Below are positions 40,134 through 47,463 of a stretch of 47,463 nt of DNA, piece after piece. The first letter of the stretch is position 1; every line of letters starts with the position of its first letter. The notes under the pieces were generated by a model that was not told the origin of the DNA, searched no databases, and was given only the letters and a program-made list of their open reading frames with translations. Both the position numbers and the translations under genes were made by a program. This DNA is from an uncultured Nitratireductor sp. (lineage in GTDB: Bacteria > Pseudomonadota > Alphaproteobacteria > Rhizobiales > Rhizobiaceae), in contig NZ_CAJXGF010000016.1 of the NCBI RefSeq assembly GCF_913053745.1, positions 1 to 47,463 of the forward strand. Direction: 5' to 3'.

Positions 40134-41747
40134 TCAGTCTGCCTTTTCGATGTTCCAGAACACCGGAACGGGAGACGGGATCATGCCGGTCAGCTTGTTG
40201 CTGCGTGCCTGCGGGATGACATATTGGCCGAGTGGAACATAAAGCACGTTTTCCAGCGTGTGCTTCTGGATCTCGACGGCCACTTCCTTCTGCTTCTCCG
40301 GCGAGTCGGCAGCGATGAAGGCTGCACGCAGTTCCTCGACCTTTTCGTCCTCGGGCCAACCGAACCAGGCGTCGTCGCCGCGCCCGTTCAACATCGGGCT
40401 GATCAGCGGCGAGTTGATCTCCGGCACCATCCAGTTGGTGAAGAAGATGTTCCAGCCGCCCTCGGCGGGTTTCGCCTGGCTGGCGCGGCGGGTGACGAGC
40501 GTCTGCCAATCCATCGCCTGCATGTCGACATTGAAACCGGCTTCGCGCAGGGCCTGTGCGGCGACCACCGGCTGGGCGGTCAGGCTGACGACATCCGTTG
40601 GCTGCATCAGCACGATTGGCGTGTCGTCATAACCAGCTTCTTCGAGCAGCTTCTTTGCACCCTCGATGTCGCCGCCCGAGGTCAGCGTGTCGGACCCCGA
40701 TTCATCGCCCAGCGGCGTGCCGCAGCCGAAAATGGCACCACAGACCTTGTAGTAATTCGGGTCGCCGATCAGCGTGGCGAGCACCGCCTCCTGGCTGAGC
40801 GCCATTTGCGCGGCCTGGCGGATCTTCGCATTGTCGAAGGGCGGATGTTTGAAGTTCATCCGGCCGATCGTTTGGTAACCCAGATCCTCGCGGGTCTCGA
40901 CCGTCACCTCTTCGCTGGCTTCGAGCAGCGGCAGGAGATCGATCTGTACCTGTTCGATATAGTCGATCTCGCCCGACATCAGGGCGTTGATGGCGGTCTG
41001 GGCGTCGGGCATGGTGACCCACTTGACCTGGTCGACATTGACGTTCTTGCCGCCGGCCATCCAGCTCGCCTCGCCCTCGCGCGGAACGTAGTCCTCGAAC
41101 TTGCGGTAGGTGACGGAAACGCCGGGCTGATACTCGTCGGCGACGAAAACGAACGGGCCGGAGCCGGTATAGTCGGTGATGGCTTCGTCTGAAGAGCCAC
41201 TCGCCACGCGCTCGGGCATGATGAAGGGCGGCACGGCCGATTGCTTGCCCACCGTGTCGAGGAGGGCCGGGAACGGGCTCGTCAGCTTCCAGACGATCGT
41301 CTTGTCGTCGGTCGCCTCGAGGCTCTCGGTTACATCGAAGATGAGCTGGCCGCCGGAGTCGCGCTTGCCCCAGCGCTGGAGCGAAGCGACGGCATCGGCT
41401 GCCGTAACCGGCGCGCCGTCATGAAATTTCAGGCCGTCGCGCAACGTGAATGTATAGGTGAGATTGTCGTCGGAGACGGTCCAGTCGGCCATCTGCGGCT
41501 GCGGCTCGAAGTTTTCGTCCACGGCCACAAGCACGTCGTAGATCATATAGCCATGATTGCGGGTGATGTGGGCGGTGGTGATGATGGGATCGAGCACGCG
41601 CAAGCCCGAATGCATCACCGCTGTGATCGTCTTGTCCTGGGCGAACGCCGGTACGGCTGTGCTCATGCCGGCCATCAGCGCGGCACCGGCGGCAACGCCA
41701 AGCGCGGCACTCCTTAAGTGGTGAAGTCTCTCCTGAATACGCAACAT
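40134..41747 (-). CDS. ABC transporter solute-binding protein, family 5, second system
   Basis: A 537-residue periplasmic protein with signal peptide (the region SAALGVAAGAALMAGMSTAV, cut after PAFA). Family 5 landmarks are LRDGLKFHDGAPVTAADAVA, YTGSGPFVFVADEYQPG and GRMNFKHPPFDNAKIRQAAQ. ATG 41747 has GAGGGAAC upstream. It follows the MlrC-type gene by 83 nt. The ligand is unknown; the hydrolase set of this operon suggests peptides or N-acyl amino acids. Confidence 0.93.
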   Translation of the reverse strand: MLRIQERLHHLRSAALGVAAGAALMAGMSTAVPAFAQDKTITAVMHSGLRVLDPIITTAHITRNHGYMIYDVLVAVDENFEPQPQMADWTVSDDNLTYTFTLRDGLKFHDGAPVTAADAVASLQRWGKRDSGGQLIFDVTESLEATDDKTIVWKLTSPFPALLDTVGKQSAVPPFIMPERVASGSSDEAITDYTGSGPFVFVADEYQPGVSVTYRKFEDYVPREGEASWMAGGKNVNVDQVKWVTMPDAQTAINALMSGEIDYIEQVQIDLLPLLEASEEVTVETREDLGYQTIGRMNFKHPPFDNAKIRQAAQMALSQEAVLATLIGDPNYYKVCGAIFGCGTPLGDESGSDTLTSGGDIEGAKKLLEEAGYDDTPIVLMQPTDVVSLTAQPVVAAQALREAGFNVDMQAMDWQTLVTRRASQAKPAEGGWNIFFTNWMVPEINSPLISPMLNGRGDDAWFGWPEDEKVEELRAAFIAADSPEKQKEVAVEIQKHTLENVLYVPLGQYVIPQARSNKLTGMIPSPVPVFWNIEKAD

Positions 41748-41830
41748 GATGTTCCCTCTTTTCTTGCATGTGAAGTTTGCGTTTCGTGGTGACGTGGTTG
41801 TCGCGGTTCTTGTGCCGCGTTGAATGCGTG

Positions 41831-43360
41831 TCAGGCCTCCATCGCCGGTGTTGAAGCGGCGCGGCGGAAAACCGGTCCGTTGGGCGACAGCCGCATCCCG
41901 TCTGCGAGTTTGGTCCATGGCAGGTCGGCGGGGTCGAGCGGCATCGGTCCCGGCGCCGTGCACACGAGCACGGTTTCGGCGATGGGGTCGAAATCGGCGC
42001 GGAAATGCACCGAGCTCTTGTTGACCAGAATGGCCATCTCCGTCGGCTCGATGCCGACGAAACGGTACATGGCCAGATCCGCCATCTGTGCCTTGTGCGA
42101 GGCGACGACGATTTTCACCCCGTCGATCGACAGGCAGGCGGACGGCCCGACATTCATATGCGTGCCGCCGTAATAGGGGCCGGTGGCATGCAGATCGCCA
42201 TTGGACAGCTTTTCCACACGGAAGGTGCCGGTGAAGGGTTCGTCGCCCGGAACGCCGGACTGGCCGCCGAGCGGAATGGCGATCTCCGCCCCCTCACCCG
42301 CCGCATGGGCGGCAAGCGCCGCCAGTGGATCGACGATCATGCCGATGGCGGCGCGGCTTGCTCCGTTTCCTAAAAGCGCGCGCAGCATGCCGGTGGTGTT
42401 TGAATCGCCGCCTGCGCCCGGATTGTCCTGCGTGTCGGCGATGACGACCGGCCGGACCGCCGTTTCGGCGATGCGCATGGCCTCGCGCACGCCCTCATCC
42501 GGCGTGAAGGCACGGCCGGCAAAGGCCTCTTCCGCATCCACGATGCGCGCATAAAGACGATCCGCAGCGCGGTCGGCGGCGTCCTGTGTCTCGGCGTAGG
42601 CGAGCACGGTCTGACCGCATTCGGCGATGTCGGCGGCGGGAAAGCCCATCCAGTAGGACACGCTGACAACAGTTTCGGACTCGAGTGCCGCGGCTTCTTC
42701 ATAGAGACTTTTTGCCGGCTCAATGAACGTACACTGCCAGGGAATGGAGGTCAGGTAGGGAAGCCGCCGGAACGCATGGGCGAAGGGACGGCCACGCGTC
42801 ATCAGCCTGTCGAGCCCTTCGGCCGCGCGCCGCCCGGTTTCGGCCATGTCCACATGGGGGTAGGTGCGGAACGCGACGAGAAGATCCGCTTCATCGACCA
42901 TGCGCTGCGTTGTGTTGCCATGCAGATCCAGGCTGACGGCGATTGGGACATCCGCCCCGACCACGGCGCGCACGCGGGCGATCAGTTCCCCCTCCCCGTC
43001 GTCCAGATGTTCCGCGACCATGGCGCCATGAAGATCGAGGCAGACGCCGTCGAGCGGCCCGGCCGCGGCAATGCCGTCGACGATCTCACCGGCTATACGC
43101 TCATAGGCGTCGCGCGTGACGTGAGCCGAAGGGATGGCGCCGGTCCACAGAACCGGAACCATTTCCCAGCCTGCCTTTCCACCATGGGCAACGGCACCGG
43201 AAATGCCCAGATTGACACCCGGGCAGCGCTCGAGGATCTCCGTTCCCCGCGAAATGGGCAGATAGCCGCCACCCTGCTCGAACTGGGCATAGGTGGCTCG
43301 GGACGGGGCGAACGTGTTCGTTTCATGCAGGAAGCCGGCGAGCGCGACCCTCTTGCTCAT
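41831..43360 (-). CDS. M81 family metallopeptidase (MlrC-type)
   Basis: A 509-residue protein of the MlrC/M81 family, named for the microcystin-degrading linear-peptide hydrolase. It shows the N-terminal motif GFLHETNTFAPSRATYAQFE, metal-site candidates in CLDLHGAMVAEHLDD and SLDLHGNTTQRMV, the FRTYPHVDMAETG stretch, and a C-terminal domain with DTQDNPGAGGDSNTTGML. Most relatives sit beside Dpp-type transporters in proteobacteria and their substrates are unknown. ATG 43360 has GGAG about 8 nt upstream; the open frame to 43543 would cover the IclR operators. First gene of a seven-gene unit divergent from an IclR gene. Confidence 0.9.
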   Translation of the reverse strand: MSKRVALAGFLHETNTFAPSRATYAQFEQGGGYLPISRGTEILERCPGVNLGISGAVAHGGKAGWEMVPVLWTGAIPSAHVTRDAYERIAGEIVDGIAAAGPLDGVCLDLHGAMVAEHLDDGEGELIARVRAVVGADVPIAVSLDLHGNTTQRMVDEADLLVAFRTYPHVDMAETGRRAAEGLDRLMTRGRPFAHAFRRLPYLTSIPWQCTFIEPAKSLYEEAAALESETVVSVSYWMGFPAADIAECGQTVLAYAETQDAADRAADRLYARIVDAEEAFAGRAFTPDEGVREAMRIAETAVRPVVIADTQDNPGAGGDSNTTGMLRALLGNGASRAAIGMIVDPLAALAAHAAGEGAEIAIPLGGQSGVPGDEPFTGTFRVEKLSNGDLHATGPYYGGTHMNVGPSACLSIDGVKIVVASHKAQMADLAMYRFVGIEPTEMAILVNKSSVHFRADFDPIAETVLVCTAPGPMPLDPADLPWTKLADGMRLSPNGPVFRRAASTPAMEA

Positions 43361-43432
43361 GAGGCTTCTCCGCAAGTGAGAGTGCCAATCGAAATGCAAC
43401 GCCGCATTCACAAGCCCCGCTTCTGCACGAAA

Positions 43433-43461
43433 GCATTTTCGGGTCGACGCCCGGAAAATGC
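43433..43461. repeat. Stem-loop in the mlrC-iclR intergenic region
   Basis: GCATTTTCGGG (43433-43443) pairs with CCCGGAAAATGC (43450-43461) with a one-base bulge and a 6-nt loop. The AAAGCATTTTC...GGAAAATGCGT pattern resembles RIME-type rhizobial palindromes. It lies in the 5' leader of the MlrC-type gene. Confidence 0.6.
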
Positions 43462-43481
43462 GTGATAGGGTGGAGAACCAA

Positions 43482-43517
43482 GTATCGCTGTACGATACAT
43501 TCGTATCGATAATACGA
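43482..43517. promoter_or_regulatory. Tandem operators, probably for the IclR regulator
   Basis: Two adjacent inverted repeats with the same geometry: GTATCG-CTGTA-CGATAC (43482-43498) and TCGTAT-CGATA-ATACGA (43501-43517). Both use 6-bp arms and a 5-nt spacer, with centres 19 nt apart, close to two helical turns. They lie 57 nt upstream of the IclR start and in the promoter region of the MlrC operon, which fits cooperative IclR binding. Confidence 0.72.
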
Positions 43518-43574
43518 TAGATGTGCAGTCGTTCCAGAGTCAAACGAATTCTGGGCGAAAAATGGGGGTGATGC

Positions 43575-44384
43575 GTGCGTTATATTCAGAAGGCGGAATA
43601 CGGTGTGCCGCCGAGCACAAGCATCGATGAGAGCGATCCACTCTTCGTGCAGGCGATCGCACGGGCAATGCAGGTGCTTTCGGCCTTTCACGCAGCGGGA
43701 AAGCCGTTGACGCTGAACGAGATCGCAGCGGCCGGCGGTCTGGGCAAGAGCGGCGCGCAGCGGGTTGTCCACACCTTGCGCCAGCTCGGCTATGTGGAAC
43801 GCGACGCCGACGATCGCGGTTATGTGCCGGGCATTCGCATTCTCGATCACACGCGCGATTATCTGCGGCTCAATCCGCTTGTGGCGCGCGCCTCGCCGGT
43901 GTTGATGGAATTGCGGCGCACCGTGCGCGAGCGCGTGGATCTGAGTTTGCGCGATGGGCTGCGGCTCGTTTACGCAGCGCGCCTTCAAAGCAAGCGCGAG
44001 ACGTTCTTCGCCACACTGGTGGGGCAGAGCGTGCCGATCTACTGCACGTCGGGTGGGCGTGCGGTGATGGCGCATATGAGCGATGCGGAGGTGGACGAGA
44101 TCATCGAGCGCTCGGAGCGCCGGGAGATCACGCCGAAGACGATCACCGATCCCGGCGCGATCCGGGCGAAGGTCCAGGAGGCGCGCGAGAACGGCTATGC
44201 ACTGGCACTCGAGGAGATTCTCCAGGGCGAGATCGCCATCGCTACCGCGCTGGTGGCGCCGGACGGCACGCCTCTGGGCGCGATTCATATTGCCGGATCG
44301 CTGAGCGAATGGGACGCAGAGACCTTCTGCCGCCGGTTTGCACCGCTGGCCGGCGAGGCGGCCGGGGCCATCAACAGGTTTTAG
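43575..44384 (+). CDS. IclR family transcriptional regulator
   Basis: A 269-residue regulator: N-terminal winged helix (FVQAIARAMQVLSAFHAAGK, LTLNEIAAAGGLGKSGAQRV, HTLRQLGYVERDADDRGYVP) and a C-terminal GAF-like IclR effector domain (VDLSLRDGLRLVYAARLQS, VPIYCTSGGRAVMAHMSDAE, GYALALEEILQGEIAIATAL). The start is GTG 43575 with GGGGG 6 nt upstream. Divergent from the MlrC-Dpp-M20 operon and probably its regulator. IclR proteins usually sense small organic acids. Confidence 0.92.
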   Translation: MRYIQKAEYGVPPSTSIDESDPLFVQAIARAMQVLSAFHAAGKPLTLNEIAAAGGLGKSGAQRVVHTLRQLGYVERDADDRGYVPGIRILDHTRDYLRLNPLVARASPVLMELRRTVRERVDLSLRDGLRLVYAARLQSKRETFFATLVGQSVPIYCTSGGRAVMAHMSDAEVDEIIERSERREITPKTITDPGAIRAKVQEARENGYALALEEILQGEIAIATALVAPDGTPLGAIHIAGSLSEWDAETFCRRFAPLAGEAAGAINRF

Positions 44385-44684
44385 ATGTCCGCTCGGGGTG
44401 GCCTTGTCTGCCGGTCCATCGACCCGTCATCCAGAAACGCTACGGGTTCGGGCGCGGCCCGCTGAATGAAGACGTGCGAGAGACGGTCGGCCTTACCGAA
44501 GGGGACGTGACGTTTCTACCGGTTCTAACCGGCTTCGGCACAGACACGGTGGGCCCCCTCCCCTGCTCCGTGTGATTCTCCAAACCTGCCGCATCGTGTC
44601 TTTACGGGTCAAATCGGGCGATCGGTTTCCCGGCCGGAGATGTTTTTTTCAGCGGGATCGGGGTGGAGATTTTCGGTGCGCCGC

Positions 44685-44719
44685 TCCCGCACTCCATTTA
44701 AGTTTCGGTAAGTGCGGGA
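44685..44719. repeat. 9-bp inverted repeat upstream of repA
   Basis: TCCCGCACT (44685-44693) and AGTGCGGGA (44711-44719), perfect arms with a 17-nt AT-rich spacer. It could be a terminator-like hairpin for iclR or a protein site; no U-tract follows. Confidence 0.5.
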
Positions 44720-44765
44720 TTATTCGGCGCGGGCATCGATTGTCGCGGCGCGGACAGGTTTATCG

Positions 44766-44781
44766 TTAACCCTTTGTTAAC
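44766..44781 (+). promoter_or_regulatory. Full-consensus CtrA-type box upstream of repABC
   Basis: TTAACCCTTTGTTAAC fits TTAA-N7-TTAAC, the complete CtrA consensus, exactly. It ends 10 nt before a CTTGACG element that could be a -35. CtrA is the cell-cycle master regulator of alphaproteobacteria. The site suggests that repABC expression is tied to the cell cycle; binding is inferred. Confidence 0.65.
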
Positions 44782-45072
44782 CAAAAACTTCTTGACGCCA
44801 CCATGCGTTCCTGTGGCATTGGTTACGGCATTGCAGGCGATTGTGTGAAAACGGCGTAACAAGAATACAGTCCTGTTAATTGCGGTTGTTGCCGGTTTCA
44901 GACGAGGTCGCAGCGCGTTTGCATTTTGAGCGTATCTCGCCCCTCAAGCGTAGGCCACTCGCCCAGCGCCTGCGAATCGGGTTACGTTGCGCAATCATTT
45001 CCTGGAAGCGCTGCGTCGCTTCCGGGGTGGAATGAAGCATAACGCGCTGCGTTCGCCAATGAGCTGCGCCAT

Positions 45073-45088
45073 GTTGACAGCTGTCAAC
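45073..45088. other. parS centromere-like palindrome upstream of repA
   Basis: Perfect 16-bp palindrome GTTGACAGCTGTCAAC, matching the repABC parS pattern GTT-N4-GC-N4-AAC. It is 40 nt upstream of the repA start. RepB binds such sites to form the partition complex, and RepA-RepB at this place can also repress the operon. Confidence 0.88.
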
Positions 45089-45127
45089 GGGCGCATGGCT
45101 GAAACGGAAAACGAGGAGCGGCGCGGC

Positions 45128-46438
45128 ATGGATATCGCCAGCGACCATGAAGGAGAGCGGGAGTTGGATAAGATGGCGGAGGCAGCGACGGGAAGCGCGG
45201 GCGCTGAGAGCGTGCTCGCAGCCGACGAGGCCATCGCTGCGGACGCCGCGCGGCTTTCCGAACAACTACGTGTCATGCGCGACCGGCTTTTCCCGCCGGC
45301 CGCCCAGAAAACACTGCGCACATTTTCGAGCGGTGAAGCCGCGCGGCTGATCGGCGTGTCCGACGGTTATCTGCGTCAGCTTTCCATCGCCGGCGAAGGG
45401 CCGCAACCGGAAACCGGTCCGGGCGGGCGGCGTTATTACGCACTCTCCGATATCAATGCGCTGCGCCAGCATCTGGCGGCGCAAGCACGGACCAAGGGCA
45501 ATCTCGCCAAGGCGCGCTCCTATGTAAAATGGCGCGATCCCGAACACGAGCATCTGCAGGTCATCTCGGTGACCAATTTCAAGGGCGGTTCGGGCAAGAC
45601 GACGACGAGCGCGCATATGGCGCAGCATCTGGCCCTGTCGGGCTATCGCGTGCTGGCGGTCGATCTCGATCCGCAGGCGTCGCTTTCCGCCCTGTTCGGC
45701 TACCAGCCGGAGATCGATCTGTCGGGCAACGACACGCTTTACGGCGCGATCCGCTACGATGAGGAACGCCGCCCGCTTTCACAGATCATCCGCAAGACCT
45801 ATTTCGACGGGCTCGACCTGGTGCCGGGCAATCTCGAACTGCATGAGTTCGAGCACACGACACCGCGCATGCTGGCGGAACGGCAGGCTGGCGGCGGAGC
45901 CGACGAGTTCTTTTTCGCGCGCATTCAAGCCGCCCTCGCCTCGGTTGCCGACGATTATGACGTCGTCGTAATCGACTGTCCGCCGCAGCTCGGTTTCCTG
46001 ACGCTCTCGGCGCTGTGCGCGTCTACTTCGGTGATCGTGACCGTGCATCCGCAGATGCTCGACGTCGCGTCGATGAGCCAGTTTCTTTACATGACGGCGG
46101 ATCTGCTTTCCGTCGTACGCGAGGCGGGCGGGTCGTTGAACTTCGATTTCCTGCGCTACCTGGTGACGCGGTATGAGCCGAATGACGGGCCGCAGACGCA
46201 GATCGTCGGCTTCCTGCGATCCCAGTTCGGCGAGCGTGTGCTGACGGCACCCATGGTGAAATCGACGGCGATCTCCGATGCCGGTCTGACCAAACAGACG
46301 CTCTATGAAGTCGGCCGAGACAATTTCACGCGCTCCACCTATGACCGTGCGATGGAAGCGTTGACATCTGTCAACGCCGAGGTCGAGGCGCTGGTGGAAG
46401 CCGCCTGGGGCCGCAACGCCGCGGGAGATAGCGCATGA
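45128..46438 (+). CDS. repA: RepABC partition ATPase RepA (ParA family)
   Basis: A 436-residue ParA-type ATPase. It has the RepA N-terminal HTH region (TLRTFSSGEAARLIGVSDGY, LRQLSIAGEGPQPETGPGGR), deviant Walker A TNFKGGSGKTTTSAHMAQHL, Walker A' VLAVDLDPQASLSALFG and Walker B VVVIDCPPQLGFL. RepA drives segregation of the replicon and represses repABC transcription together with RepB. ATG 45128 is chosen for GAGGAG 9 nt upstream; ATG 45095, directly after the parS site, would add 11 residues. The stop overlaps the repB start (ATGA). A second parS-like site lies within its last codons. Confidence 0.94.
   Translation: MDIASDHEGERELDKMAEAATGSAGAESVLAADEAIAADAARLSEQLRVMRDRLFPPAAQKTLRTFSSGEAARLIGVSDGYLRQLSIAGEGPQPETGPGGRRYYALSDINALRQHLAAQARTKGNLAKARSYVKWRDPEHEHLQVISVTNFKGGSGKTTTSAHMAQHLALSGYRVLAVDLDPQASLSALFGYQPEIDLSGNDTLYGAIRYDEERRPLSQIIRKTYFDGLDLVPGNLELHEFEHTTPRMLAERQAGGGADEFFFARIQAALASVADDYDVVVIDCPPQLGFLTLSALCASTSVIVTVHPQMLDVASMSQFLYMTADLLSVVREAGGSLNFDFLRYLVTRYEPNDGPQTQIVGFLRSQFGERVLTAPMVKSTAISDAGLTKQTLYEVGRDNFTRSTYDRAMEALTSVNAEVEALVEAAWGRNAAGDSA
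46360..46375. other. Second parS-like site inside the 3' end of repA
   Basis: GTTGACATCTGTCAAC differs from the upstream perfect palindrome at one position (T for G in the centre). It lies in the coding sequence (codons for LTSVNA), 60 nt before the repB start. It may be a secondary RepB site. Confidence 0.65.
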
Positions 46439-47463
46439 GCAAGCGCAAGGACCATCTCAAGGCGTTGTTCGGCGGTTCAGGCGAGGGTGACGCTCCCTCG
46501 CCCAGCCCGACGCCCGCACCGCAGGCACCGGAAACGAAATCGGCACCCGTACCAACGAAGACGGAGGCGCCGCGCAGTTCCTCCGGCGCGGTCAAGGCGA
46601 TGGGGTTGTCGTTGTCCTCGATGAGCCGGGAGGTCGAGGACGCTCGCGCAATTCGCGAAAGTCTTGCCAAGGGCGAACGCATAGTCGAGATCGATCCGGA
46701 TCTGATCGACCCCTCGCTCGTGCGCGACCGTCTGAGCCGCGAGGACGATGGCGACGAAGACTTCAATGCGCTGGTGGAAAGCATGCGCGAGAACGGCCAG
46801 CAAGTGCCGGTTCTGTTGCGCCCACACCCCACCAAGAACGACCGCTTCCAGGTCGCCTACGGTCATCGGCGCGTTCGCGCGGCCGGGCGTCTCAAGCGGC
46901 CTGTCCAGGCGATCGTACGGACGCTGAATGACGATGAACTGGTGCTTGCCCAGGGCAAGGAAAACACCGAGCGGCGCAATCTCTCCTTCATCGAACGGGC
47001 CTTTTTTGCCGATGGGCTGATGCGTCACGGCTTTGATCGGGGAGTGGTGCAGCGCTCTCTCTCCTTGCACAAAGCCGAGATGACGCGGCTCTTGCAGGTG
47101 GCTGAAGCGGTACCCGTGCACATTGCCAGCGCCATTGGACCGGCTCCGAAAGCAGGGCGACCCCGCTGGATGGCGCTCGCTGAATTTCTGAAGCGTGAAG
47201 CGGCCGTGGTGATCGCTCAGGACGAGATCACCTCCGTTGCGTTTCGCGCCGCCGATTCGGATGAGCGGTTCCGCAGACTTTACGAGCGGCTGGCGCGCCG
47301 AGCGGCGACGAAGGCCAGGAAGGCGGACAAGGTTCGCGCCGTCGCAGACAGCAAGGGACGCCCTCTGGCGAAAATCACGCTGGGCGCCACACCGAGGCTC
47401 GACTTCGACGAAAAGACCAGGCCGGGTTTCGCCGATTACGTGGCGACGCTCTTGCCGGAACTC
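46435..47463 (+). CDS. repB: RepABC partition protein RepB (ParB family), 3' end beyond the window
   Basis: The first 343 codons of a ParB-type centromere-binding protein; the gene runs off the right edge (no stop seen). It starts MSKRKDHLKALFGGSGEGD, has a Pro/Ser/Thr-rich linker, then the ParB nuclease-like/CTPase domain with NALVESMRENGQQVPVLLRP, YGHRRVRAAG (GHRR in place of the GERR of chromosomal ParB, usual for RepB) and GKENTERRNLSFIERAFFAD, followed by the HTH region FDRGVVQRSLSLHKAEMTRL. It binds parS and partners with RepA. ATGA overlap with repA. repC and the replication origin would be expected to the right of the window. Confidence 0.94.
   Translation, partial: MSKRKDHLKALFGGSGEGDAPSPSPTPAPQAPETKSAPVPTKTEAPRSSSGAVKAMGLSLSSMSREVEDARAIRESLAKGERIVEIDPDLIDPSLVRDRLSREDDGDEDFNALVESMRENGQQVPVLLRPHPTKNDRFQVAYGHRRVRAAGRLKRPVQAIVRTLNDDELVLAQGKENTERRNLSFIERAFFADGLMRHGFDRGVVQRSLSLHKAEMTRLLQVAEAVPVHIASAIGPAPKAGRPRWMALAEFLKREAAVVIAQDEITSVAFRAADSDERFRRLYERLARRAATKARKADKVRAVADSKGRPLAKITLGATPRLDFDEKTRPGFADYVATLLPEL

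Larger units (their letters stand above)
44385..45072. other. Long non-coding leader of the repABC operon
   Basis: About 690 bp without a convincing gene. The short open frames here have no ribosome-binding sites and no recognisable protein pattern. It holds a CCGGTT-CT-AACCGG dyad (44519-44532), a 9-bp inverted repeat (44685-44719), a CtrA-type box (44766-44781) and a possible -35 element CTTGACG (44791-44797) without a good -10. It leads into the parS palindrome and repA. Confidence 0.6.

Noticed and set aside
44309..44769. Two short open frames after the IclR gene
   Set aside because: No ribosome-binding sites, one overlaps the IclR coding end, and neither translation resembles a protein family; treated as non-coding leader.
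1..47463. CRISPR arrays, tRNA or rRNA genes, insertion sequences, prophage genes
   Set aside because: I looked for regularly spaced repeats, tRNA-like cloverleaf ends, transposase motifs and integrases and found none. A dedicated search could still reveal a divergent tRNA.

Overview
The window is high-GC, densely coded DNA of alphaproteobacterial, most probably Hyphomicrobiales (Rhizobiales) character. It ends in the repA-repB part of a repABC replication and partition module, so it belongs to a megaplasmid or chromid. Supporting signs are rhizobial-type dispersed repeats (RIME-like, and the CCTTCTCCCC...GGGGAGAAGG hairpin), a full CtrA-type box, an acdS/acdR pair, and many ABC importers each with its own regulator. 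I see no insertion sequence, integrase, CRISPR array, tRNA or rRNA gene. The genus cannot be fixed from the sequence alone.

Layout. (1) 1-1404: start of an RpiR-type regulator, divergent from a Gfo/Idh/MocA oxidoreductase, with an inverted-repeat operator between them. (2) 1465-10931, minus strand: an eight-gene unit encoding an aldolase/adducin-type protein, a family 5 solute-binding protein (SBP), two DppB/C-type permeases, a fused double ATPase, an ArgE/DapE-type deacylase, a D-2-hydroxyacid dehydrogenase and an acetylpolyamine-amidohydrolase-like (HDAC-fold) enzyme. A divergent GntR/FCD regulator controls it. (3) 11859-17465: a secreted DUF4168 protein, then an RND efflux pump and its adaptor with a divergent TetR regulator. 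(4) 17473-23359: a LacI regulator and a glucose-type sugar ABC operon (SBP, two permeases, ATPase), followed by a small DUF4287 gene. (5) 23361-28883, minus strand: a GntR/UTRA regulator, NanE, a ROK kinase, and a sugar SBP with two permeases but no ATPase. (6) 29084-30198: a RES-Xre toxin-antitoxin pair. (7) 30205-31842: ACC deaminase and its divergent Lrp-type regulator. (8) 31866-33806: a class A beta-lactamase and a divergent AmpR-like LysR regulator. (9) 34028-43360, minus strand: a seven-gene unit of an MlrC-type metallopeptidase, family 5 SBP, two permeases, fused double ATPase and two M20 amidohydrolases, with a divergent IclR regulator. (10) 44385-end: a long leader with a CtrA-type box and a parS palindrome, repA, and the start of repB.

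The genes form regulator-transporter-enzyme cassettes for scavenging. Two parallel Dpp-type importers feed sets of hydrolases acting on acylated amines, amino acids or peptides. Two sugar importers lie tail to tail and may share one ATPase. Beside them are stress, competition and plant-association modules: ACC deaminase, beta-lactamase, RND pump and toxin-antitoxin.

Two patterns cut across the window. Nearly every divergent regulator-target pair has a recognisable inverted-repeat operator. All four SBP genes are followed, before the first permease, by a strong stem-loop, suggesting a general means of making more binding protein than membrane subunits.
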